From the NCBI GenBank assembly GCA_965603285.1, contig CBFDCK010000001.1:21162-85161 (forward strand): DNA of 64,000 bases. Reading direction: 5' to 3'. The DNA is from JAUWPO01 sp965603285. GTDB taxonomy: Bacteria; Chloroflexota; Anaerolineae; Anaerolineales; UBA4823. Both the position numbers and the translations under genes were made by a program. A model generated the notes under the pieces. It searched no databases, was not told the DNA's origin, and saw only the letters and a program-made list of their open reading frames with translations. Shown here in pieces: positions 1-9,414 of this stretch (position 1 is the first letter of the stretch; each line of letters begins with the position of its first letter).

Positions 1-1635
1 TGCCCCAGGAGGAATAACGCTGGCGAGATGTTCGCCGGCTGCTTCATACGAAGCGATGACATCCCGATTGCAGAAAAAGGCATCTCTTTCATCCATGATA
101 TCCACCACAGGGGACAGAATTGATCCTATTAGCAAAAATATCAAGAGTGCCCAGTATCCGTAGACTGGAAAGGTGCTTTTATTATCTTTTGAAAATATCT
201 TTCGAAGATGTGGGGAAATTACCCTGATTACCAGTGCAAGTAGTAAGAGCAGAAGGCCTATCCCAAATCCCGCAATTGTAGAAACTACTCGGCGTGAAGT
301 TTTAAAGTCGTAATCGTAGGTCTTCTTCAGATAATTTCGGAGGGGCACAGTCCCTGAAACTTTTTCTGGGAACTCAAGGATTGATCTTGGGATTTGTATC
401 TCAAGGATTTGTTTGCCTATTTGTTCATAAACCCCGAAGCCTACAAGAGTGGAAATGAAAATGATCAACAATATAATGACCAATTGAAGCCAAAGAGGGA
501 TTTGTTTTCGCCAGGCGGTGTAGGTTAACGGGATGAGCAGAATTCCAATTGATGAGAAAAAAGTCAAGTAGCTTGATAGACAGAAAACACAGTAATAGCT
601 CCCAACCGATGACCATGTGTGTATAAGTAGTAATAGTATGAATAAGGCACATAGAAAAACAGCAGTACGCAAATCGGATTTCTTCTTAAACCCGCCCTTG
701 ATTGGCCACAGCAGCACTGCGATCAGCACAGCGATCAAGGCTGGAAAGTGATTGCGAATAGACTGCGATAAACTTAATATCTGATTCTCCTTTGTAATGA
801 CAGGGTTCCAAACGCTTGGGAAATATGTTTGGGTTCGCCATTTGTTCAGGAACGGAGTAACTGAACGGGGTAGTAAAAGCGCCCATACTTGAAGGATGCC
901 GGGCCAAAAAAGCAGATAGCCAAAAATGACGGTCAATATACCCAGTGAGGCAGCAATGAATCCATTCCTTCTTCCGTGTGCCCAAAAGACATATAGGATT
1001 AACAAGGGCAGCACTGGCATAAGGTTGAGCCTGGTTATTGCCATTAATCCGGCCAATATCGATCCTAAGGCTATCTGCCAAGTTGGACGATCATCTCCTA
1101 TCACAAGAATAAGAGTCCAGACTAACATACAGGCGATCAAACCCTGAGACACGCCAAGGCTGAACATCTTGATCGCTGAAATATTTATCGCGAAAATCCA
1201 GACAACGGCTGCTGCCCACCATTTTCCACCCAGACGCTTTCCCAGAACCCATAATCCCAGCAGCATCAATAATGCCAGTGCGATTGCAAATCCTCGACCT
1301 GTAAGCAATCCAGGCTCCAGTAAATATTGGATTGAACCTGGAATCAGGAATGACAAGGGCATTTTATTGCTCCAGGGACCGTAGAACTGATACATCGAAT
1401 ATTGACCGGAAACGTAGAGTAATCCCTTGTACAAATATGTGCCTTCATCTAAAACGGAGGGGAGTAAACGAGCGTATTTCCATAACTGTAAGATGAATAC
1501 GATGCCCCCCAGAAGCGACACTACTTCAGCCAACCATGGGAGAGAGGCTGTAGAACGTAGAAATTTGTGTAACATAAACCACAAATTGCCATCATGTTCC
1601 AATTCTTGGATATCAGCCTGTTTATTGGGGGTCAT
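1..1635 (-). CDS. Multi-pass membrane glycosyltransferase (GT39/ArnT-like), 3' end cut by window
   Basis: The frame is open from an ATG at 1635 to the window edge (545 codons, no stop), so the C-terminus is missing. The protein is very hydrophobic with many membrane segments. Near residue 48 it carries the motif LDEGTYLYKG, typical of the first periplasmic loop of lipid-linked sugar transferases of the PMT/ArnT type, where an acidic residue helps catalysis. The visible C-terminal part continues as a soluble stretch (IMDERDAFFCNRDVIASYE) after the last helices. It probably transfers a sugar from a polyprenyl-phosphate donor outside the membrane. It is the last visible gene of the minus-strand polysaccharide cluster. 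The family call is from motif and topology; the substrate is unknown. Confidence 0.75.
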   Translation of the reverse strand, partial: MTPNKQADIQELEHDGNLWFMLHKFLRSTASLPWLAEVVSLLGGIVFILQLWKYARLLPSVLDEGTYLYKGLLYVSGQYSMYQFYGPWSNKMPLSFLIPGSIQYLLEPGLLTGRGFAIALALLMLLGLWVLGKRLGGKWWAAAVVWIFAINISAIKMFSLGVSQGLIACMLVWTLILVIGDDRPTWQIALGSILAGLMAITRLNLMPVLPLLILYVFWAHGRRNGFIAASLGILTVIFGYLLFWPGILQVWALLLPRSVTPFLNKWRTQTYFPSVWNPVITKENQILSLSQSIRNHFPALIAVLIAVLLWPIKGGFKKKSDLRTAVFLCALFILLLLIHTWSSVGSYYCVFCLSSYLTFFSSIGILLIPLTYTAWRKQIPLWLQLVIILLIIFISTLVGFGVYEQIGKQILEIQIPRSILEFPEKVSGTVPLRNYLKKTYDYDFKTSRRVVSTIAGFGIGLLLLLLALVIRVISPHLRKIFSKDNKSTFPVYGYWALLIFLLIGSILSPVVDIMDERDAFFCNRDVIASYEAAGEHLASVIPPGA

Positions 1636-1720
1636 GTTTTGTTAGAAATAGCTTTAATTGTTTGGTAGTAATAAAGGACTTGAACTTTCGGAATTCTCGA
1701 AAAGTTTGTAATTTAAGTCT

Positions 1721-3349
1721 TCACCCTTCCTGCTTATCGATGGGGGAGTTCGTTCTGGCCCATTCCCAAATAAGGTACATAGCAGCAGTGACAAAGCCTA
1801 ATCCAAGCGTTTTAAACAGGTCTTCGATTGGCCAGTAGAACCCAGTGTAACGCCCCAAATACCATGGTATGAACCAGGCAAGGATCAATAAAACGCTGAT
1901 AAAGGCACGGCGCAGCCACGGATCATGCGTACGGCGGTGTTCCACAATGTCCCAGGCTGTCAGAGCTGCACCCAAACCTGCAAAAGCAGCTCGGTACCTT
2001 GGGTTATCCCACATATCGCCCCCACCTCGGAAAGCGGCAATCAGAATGCCGCCCCACACGATCAGGCTGATAATAAATGTAAAACCATGATCGTCTTTTT
2101 TGCGGGGAGCACGCAGCAGCGCGTAAATTAAGAACGGCAGGATCACGGTCCAACCAACAGCACGCCAGATTGCGATCCAATGCCAGATCTTGGCTTGGCT
2201 GCCTGCAACGATTGCTGCGGGCAGAAACGGCTGAAGTACCCCGTATGTGAGCAGTAATGGGAGATGTGTCCATTCTGGAGTGCTCCTGAACACTTGCTGC
2301 ATCCAGCCAGAATCAAGGCGAGTAAGGTGGGCTTGAAATCTGGCAGATTTGCGAATCCAATACTCCAATACAGCGATCGGATTCGTCATGCCATCTGGTG
2401 CAAACTGCTTCAACGCCAACCACATTCCAGCAGAGATGATGACTGTAACACCGATGATAAGCCAAAATAACTGCTTTGGTAGGATGTGATCTTTCAGGGA
2501 GGCTTTGTTTAGAGGAATGGCTGCTAGCGCCAACATAAGCAGTAACAATGCCGTGTAAGGTGGAGAGAGGGGTAGGCATAGCAGTAAAGCCACCAGCATC
2601 CATCTCAGACCAGACCATGAGCGCTCCTGAAAGTAGAGTATCAAACCGTAAAAAGCGACCATCGTCAGTGTCATTGTGAACGCTTCGCGCATTTGGGAAC
2701 TGCCTAGCAGCACAGCTTCTGGATAGAGAGTCATTATCAAGGCGGCAATCCATGCTTCAGTTTGACCCCATGCACGCCGAGTGAAGGCCCAGGTAAAGAG
2801 AACCACCAGGGAGGACACTGCGGCTGTTAAGACGATAATCAGTACGGGTTGGTGCTGATCTGTACCCAAGTAGCGGTAAAACCAAGCGCTCAGAAATAGC
2901 ATCCCCCCATATTGGTCATATTTTCGATTATCTCGAAATGCTCTCCAAAGTGGCTTGTTGGAACCTGCCAGTTGATGGGCTGCCTGGTCGCGTTTACTCG
3001 CGTCCGCCATCACATAGCCAGCTCTCTCGTGGGAAGAACCGTGCCCCATCACGGGCAACGCGACAAACCAGAACACTCCTACAGCCAGGCGCAAAAGAGC
3101 TGCGGTGATTATTAGAATGCCCAACAAGCGTGGGAGATTCTCTCCTCTGAGCATCCACCAGCAACACACAATTATTCCGGCAGCTATCAAGACGGCTCCA
3201 AGAAATGACGCCCAGCCAGTAACCTCTGTGAACCCGGATGAAATCCAGGTCAGTGCCGAGGAAAGGAGCAGGCAAAACAGGATGGTAATGAGCCAGAACT
3301 GCCACCTCGCTAGTGGGGATTGAAGCCTCTCTTGGTTATTAATTGTCAT
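1721..3349 (-). CDS. Multi-pass membrane protein, RgtA/B/C/D-type glycosyltransferase-like
   Basis: A predicted 542-residue integral membrane protein starting at MTINNQERLQ. The frame is open 58 codons further upstream, but that extension would overlap the GT4 gene and is hydrophilic and unlike the family, so the ATG at 3349 is preferred. About 11 to 12 hydrophobic segments are visible. A long soluble loop after the second or third helix (residues about 90-150, with KYDQYGGMLFLSAWFYRYLG) resembles the loop of lipid-linked sugar transferases, but the classical DE pair is not obvious. It lies between a GT4 enzyme and another GT39-like protein, so a role in assembling or polymerising the exopolysaccharide is likely. 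The exact function is unassigned. Confidence 0.7.
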   Translation of the reverse strand: MTINNQERLQSPLARWQFWLITILFCLLLSSALTWISSGFTEVTGWASFLGAVLIAAGIIVCCWWMLRGENLPRLLGILIITAALLRLAVGVFWFVALPVMGHGSSHERAGYVMADASKRDQAAHQLAGSNKPLWRAFRDNRKYDQYGGMLFLSAWFYRYLGTDQHQPVLIIVLTAAVSSLVVLFTWAFTRRAWGQTEAWIAALIMTLYPEAVLLGSSQMREAFTMTLTMVAFYGLILYFQERSWSGLRWMLVALLLCLPLSPPYTALLLLMLALAAIPLNKASLKDHILPKQLFWLIIGVTVIISAGMWLALKQFAPDGMTNPIAVLEYWIRKSARFQAHLTRLDSGWMQQVFRSTPEWTHLPLLLTYGVLQPFLPAAIVAGSQAKIWHWIAIWRAVGWTVILPFLIYALLRAPRKKDDHGFTFIISLIVWGGILIAAFRGGGDMWDNPRYRAAFAGLGAALTAWDIVEHRRTHDPWLRRAFISVLLILAWFIPWYLGRYTGFYWPIEDLFKTLGLGFVTAAMYLIWEWARTNSPIDKQEG

Positions 3350-3393
3350 ACTGAAATTTCCATGTGATCGGTTATCGTTATGGACTTTCTCTT

Positions 3394-4593
3394 CTAAATC
3401 CCATCCAAAATTCGCTCGGCGCGAGCCTTCCAGGTGTATTGGGCGGCGTCCTTTCTTGCCTGGATTGCCAACTGCTCCAACCGGTCGTGGTTGGAGCGCA
3501 GATTTTGGATTTCGCCGGTCCAAGCATCCACATCATCAGGTGGTAGGAGGACGGCGTTTTGCGGGTTCAGCACCTCTCTTAAAACTTGTAAGTTGCTGGA
3601 AAGTATAGCTCGACCGCAGGCCATGTACTCAAAAAGCTTCATGGGACTCAGATAACGGGAAATATCGCCGCCTGAAGAAGCAGCCACTTTGTGCTGGTAA
3701 GGCATCATCAGAACGTCACAGGCGGCTTGGTAGAGAGGCAATTCGGCGTTAGGCACAAAACCAACCAGGATAATATTGTTTAATCCCATAGATTGAACAT
3801 CGCCTTCCAAACGTTTGATTTCTGCCGGTTCGCCTCCAACCAGCAGGTAGGTAATGTCGGGAGTGCAGGTCGCCATTTTTAGGAGCATGCTCACACCTCG
3901 GCCGCGATATAAATGCCCGGTGTAACCTGCCGTAAAACTTTCGGGTGAGAGAGTTGAATCCCTTAATTTGCTCTGGGATAGCAACTCGCGGGCGTCGGTG
4001 GGACCAGGCAAGCCGGCATAACGGTCTAGATCTACACCGTCTGGGGCGATGATAGTGAATGGAGGGATAAGCGGTGTGTTGAATTCCTGTGCGAGGTCTT
4101 GCGCAAGGGACAGGGTTATCACGACCAGCCTGCGAGCCCCTGCCCCTTTGAGGAAGCGGCGAAATAACCTGGTGCCGAAGGACCCGTGGGGGAAGTCGTG
4201 AATTTCAAAGATCACGGGATTTTTAAGAGTGCTGGCAAGAGCGGCGACCTGGGGTAAGCGTGTGTAGATCAAATCCGCCCCCCATCGTCGCGCCCAATGG
4301 ATAGCCTGTAAACTGAAGTCGTAACGGCGCAGGGTTGGTCTGGCGGGAAACCATGTAATTGGAAATTCTGCCTGAAGACCATAATGGTGAGAGAGTGTAT
4401 CCCAAGAGTGCATTAAATTGGGTGTGTCGGCTGGAAGAGCATCGTGGACTTGATTGCTATTATTATCTTCGACCGGGACGGCAAGGTGCACATTGTGACC
4501 GAGGTTGACCATCGCCTGAGCCATTTTCATCACCTGGATTGTGTTTGCGCGCCGAGCTGGAATCTGGGTTGGAGCGATAACGGCAATTTTCAT
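3394..4593 (-). CDS. Glycosyltransferase family 4 (GT-B fold)
   Basis: A 399-residue cytoplasmic glycosyltransferase. The N-terminal Rossmann half begins MKIAVIAPTQIPARRANTIQ, with an acceptor-side domain to about residue 190. The C-terminal half contains AGYTGHLYRGRGVSMLL and the donor-binding signature PMKLFEYMACGRAIL (the E-x7-E region) near residue 325. These are typical of GT4/GT1 retaining transferases that use nucleotide-sugar donors. Its start overlaps the stop of the flippase gene by four bases (ATGA), so the two are translationally coupled. It most likely adds one sugar to a lipid-linked repeat unit; donor and acceptor cannot be read from sequence. Confidence 0.9.
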   Translation of the reverse strand: MKIAVIAPTQIPARRANTIQVMKMAQAMVNLGHNVHLAVPVEDNNSNQVHDALPADTPNLMHSWDTLSHHYGLQAEFPITWFPARPTLRRYDFSLQAIHWARRWGADLIYTRLPQVAALASTLKNPVIFEIHDFPHGSFGTRLFRRFLKGAGARRLVVITLSLAQDLAQEFNTPLIPPFTIIAPDGVDLDRYAGLPGPTDARELLSQSKLRDSTLSPESFTAGYTGHLYRGRGVSMLLKMATCTPDITYLLVGGEPAEIKRLEGDVQSMGLNNIILVGFVPNAELPLYQAACDVLMMPYQHKVAASSGGDISRYLSPMKLFEYMACGRAILSSNLQVLREVLNPQNAVLLPPDDVDAWTGEIQNLRSNHDRLEQLAIQARKDAAQYTWKARAERILDGI

Positions 4594-5945
4594 GTCTGGG
4601 CACGCTTTTTATTCATTAAGGAACGTATCTTGAATACGTAAATAATTGAGTTTGCTATGTAATACCCGGACAATAATACCGCGCTCGCTAGATATCCGAA
4701 TCGAGGTACCAGGAGGATGACAAAAAACACTTTGATTCCTGCCAGCGCCAGGTTGACCCTGGCAGGAAAATCGGGATGCCCTAAGGAGAGCAGCACCGCG
4801 CGCCGCCAGTAGAATGTATTGGAAACCAGAAGACCCAATAGCAGGATAAGTAACGCTGGGTATGCCGGCAGGTATTCGGGGGTGTAAATATAGCGTATGA
4901 CAAGCGGACCAAGGAATATCAGACCAATTGTAGCCGCGAAAGTGTAACTCCCCGCTAAAATGGAACCCTGGCGCATTATGTAGCGTATATTCCCCCAATT
5001 TTTCTTATCCGCCTGGCGAGAGATTTCCGGATATGTGGATTGCGTTAATGGGGTGACTGGTAATTGAACGATGTTTGCAAGAGACAGAGCTAGCTTGTAA
5101 TACCCTGCTTCAAGGGGAGTGCGGAAAAATGAGACCCATAGAATCTCGCTATCTTTAGTCACCAGGCTAATGGTTGCGCTGATATTCGTGTTTACGGCGA
5201 AATGAGCGAGTTCGCGATATTTATCCCTAAGTAATCTTATTGGGACTATCCACCATTGATAACCCCATTGGCGCGTTGCAAGAAATACCGCTGCTAGGGT
5301 TATACCAATGGCACCGATTATCTTACCGATTAAATACGAAAACAGGATTTCCTTCAGACCGCCTTGCGCTATATAGGTAATGGTAATTAAAGATAATGTG
5401 ATGACGCTCTGCCCAATGTTTACGGTCGCTATCCGGCGAAACCTGTCGAAAATTTGTAGAAGACCTAATGAACTCTCTGTTATGAAATTAGCGGGAATAA
5501 CCAGCCCGTAGATCATAAATAGACTGGTTGTACTCGGGTCCTTGGCGAGGTATTTCGCGCCGAAGGGTGCCAGCAACAGAATTAAACCAAATGCAAAAAT
5601 CGAAGTAAGCATCTCGAAAATAGCTGCAAGCTTAAAAACCGCTGCCGCACGCTGGTGATCGCGAGCTTCGGTGTAGTATCCGACGTATTTTACAACCAGC
5701 TCGGACATTCGAAATGATGCAAGTTTATTGACGACGCTCACGAACAGGATGATTGCACCTAAAATACCAAAGTTCTCCACACCCAATAGCCGTGCCACCA
5801 GGATGCCCTGCAGCATGCTGAGTGCGGCGGATATGCTGGTGGAGCTGAAGAGATACCCCGAGTTCTTAATTAAGCGGCGTATCAGTGCATTTTCGAAAAA
5901 GTGATGGAAGTGCTTGCGCAACCAGTCGTTTAATCGTCGCGGCAT
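4590..5945 (-). CDS. Polysaccharide flippase (Wzx/MATE-like)
   Basis: A 451-residue protein with about 12 to 14 hydrophobic helices and a short basic N-terminus. The pattern (GYLFSSTSISAALSMLQGIL, then LLGVENFGILGAIILFVSVV) is characteristic of polysaccharide-biosynthesis flippases that move undecaprenyl-linked repeat units across the inner membrane. The gene overlaps the downstream GT4 gene by four bases. Its place in a cluster of sugar epimerase, sugar dehydrogenase and glycosyltransferases agrees with an O-antigen or exopolysaccharide flippase. The specific glycan is unknown. Confidence 0.88.
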   Translation of the reverse strand: MPRRLNDWLRKHFHHFFENALIRRLIKNSGYLFSSTSISAALSMLQGILVARLLGVENFGILGAIILFVSVVNKLASFRMSELVVKYVGYYTEARDHQRAAAVFKLAAIFEMLTSIFAFGLILLLAPFGAKYLAKDPSTTSLFMIYGLVIPANFITESSLGLLQIFDRFRRIATVNIGQSVITLSLITITYIAQGGLKEILFSYLIGKIIGAIGITLAAVFLATRQWGYQWWIVPIRLLRDKYRELAHFAVNTNISATISLVTKDSEILWVSFFRTPLEAGYYKLALSLANIVQLPVTPLTQSTYPEISRQADKKNWGNIRYIMRQGSILAGSYTFAATIGLIFLGPLVIRYIYTPEYLPAYPALLILLLGLLVSNTFYWRRAVLLSLGHPDFPARVNLALAGIKVFFVILLVPRFGYLASAVLLSGYYIANSIIYVFKIRSLMNKKRAQT

Positions 5946-6034
5946 AACTGAGGGAGTTTACAGGAAAAGAAATGAATGTTTTTCTCGTTAATCCAATACA
6001 TTTATAGTCAGGTAAAACGAGTTCGGCAGAAACA

Positions 6035-7024
6035 TTATTCAGTATCCACAAGTCGGGTCCAGGAGTGTTCGGTACGGTACCAGTCAACTAGGTTCGTAAT
6101 GCCTTCGAGCAGTCCAACCCGCGGTTCCCAGTCGAGCAATTTTTTTGCTTTTTCTATGTTGGCCCAATTTGCGCGCATATCAGCAGGATGGGCGGGTAGT
6201 TGTTCGACAAATGCGGTTTGACCAAGGAGTTCTTCTAAGATGTGAATCAACTCGTTTATTTTTAGAATCTCGTGTCCGCCCAGGTTTATGATTTCGTAGC
6301 CCAGTGGTTTGAGACCCAGGATTGTGCCGCGGGCGATATCGTCGATGTAAGTGAATCCGCGTGACTGTTCTCCATCTCCGAACAACTTTACTTTACGCCC
6401 TTCGCTGATCCACTGTGTAAAGCGGAACATGCTCATATCTGGGCGACTTGCAGGTCCATATACGGTAAAGTAGCGAACAACGGTGACGTCAATCCCGTAA
6501 AGATAGTGGTAGGTAAAAGTAAGTGCTTCGGCGCTTATTTTACTGGCAGCATAAGGTTGGAGAGGCTTGCTGCTGTCAGCCTCTTCAGGTGTAGGCAAGG
6601 GTGCATTTGATCCATAAACGCTGGACGTAGAGGCCATGATAAATTTAGGGATCTCATATAGACGAGATAGCTCCAGCAAGTTGAGGGTGCCGGTCACGTT
6701 TGTATTGATATAGAGCCAGGGATCTTCCAGCGCTTGGCGTACACCTGCACGGGCGGCAAGGTTGATAATGGCGTCATATGACTTTATTCGACCATTGTGT
6801 GTAAAATCTGCACATTCGAGAGCGTTTTGGTCGCTGATGTCAACGTGATGAAAGTTAAAATTAGGGTGATCGGTTAGATGTTTGAGACGCCAGTGTTTCA
6901 TTCTAACATCATAGGCGTCATTGAGGTCGTCAATACCTGCAACGAAGTGACCATCTTCGAGCAGCATTTCAGTCACCCGGGCGCCAATAAATCCTGCCGC
7001 ACCTGTTACTAAATAATTCGCCAT
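6035..7024 (-). CDS. NAD-dependent nucleotide-sugar epimerase/dehydratase (extended SDR)
   Basis: A 329-residue extended short-chain dehydrogenase. The Rossmann motif GAAGFIG is at residues 8-14, an STSSVYG serine region near 130, and the catalytic YAASK near 157. The stretch GIDDLNDAYDVRMKHWRLKH is typical of UDP-glucuronate 4-epimerase-like enzymes, which convert UDP-glucuronate and UDP-galacturonate. The neighbouring gene makes a UDP-uronic acid type product, so the pair may supply a uronic acid donor for the polysaccharide. The exact substrate (glucuronate, glucose or an amino sugar) is inferred from similarity only. Confidence 0.88.
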   Translation of the reverse strand: MANYLVTGAAGFIGARVTEMLLEDGHFVAGIDDLNDAYDVRMKHWRLKHLTDHPNFNFHHVDISDQNALECADFTHNGRIKSYDAIINLAARAGVRQALEDPWLYINTNVTGTLNLLELSRLYEIPKFIMASTSSVYGSNAPLPTPEEADSSKPLQPYAASKISAEALTFTYHYLYGIDVTVVRYFTVYGPASRPDMSMFRFTQWISEGRKVKLFGDGEQSRGFTYIDDIARGTILGLKPLGYEIINLGGHEILKINELIHILEELLGQTAFVEQLPAHPADMRANWANIEKAKKLLDWEPRVGLLEGITNLVDWYRTEHSWTRLVDTE

Positions 7025-7083
7025 TAGGTTTCCTTGTGTTTGGATGTGGGGGAAGAAATCAGTTCTTCTCTCCAGATTTCCGT

Positions 7084-8406
7084 TTACAATTTGTGAACTT
7101 TCGGATTACCTTGTCCAATGTCACCGATAGCGTTGCGCGTGTCTACGATAAGTTCGGCTTCTCGCAATATGGCTGCGTAATCATAGTTGCTGTGGTTTGT
7201 GATTATTACCACGCAGTCGACATCCCGCAAAGTCTTGGAGAGGTCGGGTACACTGGTTTTTTCCCAATCATCGTGCTGCAGCTTTTTAATGTAGGGATCG
7301 TGGTAGGATACTTTTGCGCCCTTATTTTCCAACAAAACGATCACATCCAGGGCAGGAGATTCACGCAGGTCGGCTATGTCTGGCTTATAAGCAGCACCTA
7401 AAACCAGAACATGGCTTCCTTTGAGTGGTTTTCTTTGCTCATTCAAGGCATCTTGGATTTTTGCGACCACGTATATGGGCATGCTCGTGTTGATTTCTGA
7501 AGCCAATTCAATGAAACGGGCTGTGTAATTTAGCGTGCGCAATTTCCAGGAAAGGTAAAGGGGATCAATGGGAATGCAGTGCCCTCCCAAACCCGGACCG
7601 GGAGTGAATTTCATAAAGCCGAATGGTTTAGTCGCAGCAGCATCAATTACTTCCCACACATCTACTCCAAGTCGATCGCACATCATCGCCATCTCGTTTA
7701 CCAATCCGATGTTGATCATTCGGAAAGTGTTCTCGAGAAGCTTTACCATCTCAGCTACTTCTGAGGAAGAGACTTGTATTACAGTTTGCAAAGCTTGTGA
7801 ATACCAAGTTGCAGCGACTTCGCTACATGTGGGGGTAATTCCGCCGATTATCTTAGGAGTATTGAGCGTGGTCCAGTCCTTACGACCGGGGTCTACCCGC
7901 TCTGGAGAAAAAGCCAGGAAAAAGTCCTCGCCGGCGATTAATCCACTGGCTTCTTCGAACTTTGGTAGCAGAATTTCACGCGTTGTGCCAGGATAGGTGG
8001 TTGACTCAAGAACAACGATCATGCCGGGATGAATGTGTCTGGCAAGGTCTTCGGTCGCATCCATGATGAATGACAGGTCTGGATCGCCGGTTTTTCGTAA
8101 AGGTGTTGGTACGCAGATGCTGACAGCTTCGATATCCTGGAGGACACTGAATTCTGTGGTGGCATTGAGTTTGCCGGATGACACCAGCCGAGCTACCTGT
8201 TCGCTGGAAACATCCTGTATGTGACTCTCACCCCGCATGATTGAATCGACTTTATCTTCAGCGGTGTCAATTCCTGTAACCGAGAATCCGGTCTCGGCAA
8301 AGACCACCGCCAGAGGTAAGCCTACATAACCTAGACCTAGGACAGCAATCCGGGCTGAGTGTTCTTCTAATTGGTTTTTTAAGGTTTGTTGGATCGTAGA
8401 TGACAT
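7084..8406 (-). CDS. Nucleotide-sugar 6-dehydrogenase (WecC/WbpA/UDP-glucose DH family)
   Basis: A 440-residue enzyme with an N-terminal NAD-binding motif GLGYVGLPLA (residues 23-32), a central helix with the lysine/asparagine region ENTFRMINIGLVNEMAMMC, and the catalytic cysteine in GGHCIPIDPLYLSWK near residue 285. It oxidises the 6-hydroxyl of a UDP-sugar to a carboxylate using two NAD. The CIPIDP form of the active site is usual in UDP-N-acetyl-glucosamine or -mannosamine dehydrogenases rather than plain UDP-glucose dehydrogenases, so an N-acetylated hexosaminuronic acid is the more likely product. It is the second gene of the minus-strand polysaccharide operon. Confidence 0.92.
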   Translation of the reverse strand: MSSTIQQTLKNQLEEHSARIAVLGLGYVGLPLAVVFAETGFSVTGIDTAEDKVDSIMRGESHIQDVSSEQVARLVSSGKLNATTEFSVLQDIEAVSICVPTPLRKTGDPDLSFIMDATEDLARHIHPGMIVVLESTTYPGTTREILLPKFEEASGLIAGEDFFLAFSPERVDPGRKDWTTLNTPKIIGGITPTCSEVAATWYSQALQTVIQVSSSEVAEMVKLLENTFRMINIGLVNEMAMMCDRLGVDVWEVIDAAATKPFGFMKFTPGPGLGGHCIPIDPLYLSWKLRTLNYTARFIELASEINTSMPIYVVAKIQDALNEQRKPLKGSHVLVLGAAYKPDIADLRESPALDVIVLLENKGAKVSYHDPYIKKLQHDDWEKTSVPDLSKTLRDVDCVVIITNHSNYDYAAILREAELIVDTRNAIGDIGQGNPKVHKL

Positions 8407-8504
8407 ATGTTTCCTTTCTGAATTTGGGCGGAAACCTTGATGGACTAAGGTTTAAAGTTTGCTAATTCTTCTCTCATTGCTGTTGCTCATTTTCATCATG
8501 AACT

Positions 8505-9392
8505 TTATGGATTGTACTCAAAATAATCTGATAATTGATCACCCATTTTATGGTTTAGGACTTCGATCTGGTCTTGATTTAGATAATCGACAAAACCTCT
8601 TACTTTACCTTTGCGGGTTTTAAAAGAATTTTTATCTGCCTGGTCACCTGGTCTAAGGATACCAGTAGAGAATTCGCCTTCAGTTTCCATCCGCTGCATG
8701 TTCTCAAAAGAGGCGAAATTAACTGCTTCACTGATAGCAGCATCTTGTATCGCTTTTAGACCAAGAAAATCCATGATTTTCCGTAATTCTTGATTGGGAT
8801 TACTCTTAATATCTTCATAGCGTACAAGTAAAAAATTTTTCGGAATGTAACGATTATCGGCCCATATATTGTAATATTTAAGGATGGTGTCAAACCCACC
8901 ATTTCTTCGTTTGATAAAACCCGACAAATCACCTTCAAATATAGGTCTTCGTGTTTCATATGGGTTATCCCCAAACATAGAGCCCCTTTTTTTCATCTCG
9001 AAATAGCTGGAAACAACCACGTCGCGTGGGTCGCGAACCAAAAAAATCACGTCCTTGTCCTTATATCTGACTTTTGACTCCTCTAATTCATCGGGTGATT
9101 TAAGCATAGGTCGATCATCGTGTATTAATGTTATTTTCGGAATATCGGGTTGAATTCTTGTTTTCCAGTTTAAGAGTAAGATTTCTTCCGTTTCTGGAAG
9201 CGAAAAGTGGTTTGCTATGGCGCGTCCGATCATTAACCTCATCCATGTGCGACCACATTTTGGATAAGAGATCAAATAAACGTCGGTATTTTTGTGCGCA
9301 TACCATCGCAAAGCACGCTTTGGAATTAGCGACCTAATCCTTATCCTGGTATCAGGTGAGAGCTTATCGTAAAGAGATCTGACTGAATTCAT
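8505..9392 (-). CDS. Sulfotransferase (PAPS-dependent, Sulfotransfer_1 type)
   Basis: A 295-residue protein with the 5'-phosphosulfate loop YPKCGRTWMRLM near residues 43-54, the 3'-phosphate binding motif LVRDPRDVVVSSYF near 138-151, and a C-terminal RKGKVRGF motif that also contacts PAPS. It should transfer sulfate from PAPS to a hydroxyl of a carbohydrate or other small acceptor. Its position as the promoter-proximal gene of the polysaccharide cluster suggests the polymer is sulfated, but the acceptor is inferred from context. Its base use is more AT-rich than the neighbours, perhaps a sign of separate acquisition. Confidence 0.88.
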   Translation of the reverse strand: MNSVRSLYDKLSPDTRIRIRSLIPKRALRWYAHKNTDVYLISYPKCGRTWMRLMIGRAIANHFSLPETEEILLLNWKTRIQPDIPKITLIHDDRPMLKSPDELEESKVRYKDKDVIFLVRDPRDVVVSSYFEMKKRGSMFGDNPYETRRPIFEGDLSGFIKRRNGGFDTILKYYNIWADNRYIPKNFLLVRYEDIKSNPNQELRKIMDFLGLKAIQDAAISEAVNFASFENMQRMETEGEFSTGILRPGDQADKNSFKTRKGKVRGFVDYLNQDQIEVLNHKMGDQLSDYFEYNP

Positions 9393-9414
9393 ATTCGATG
9401 AAGGTTGAAGCGTC

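Noticed and set aside
1..1640. Small plus- and minus-strand frames in the first 1.6 kb
   Set aside because: They are shadows of the long open minus-strand frame that runs off the window edge with a continuous membrane-protein pattern.
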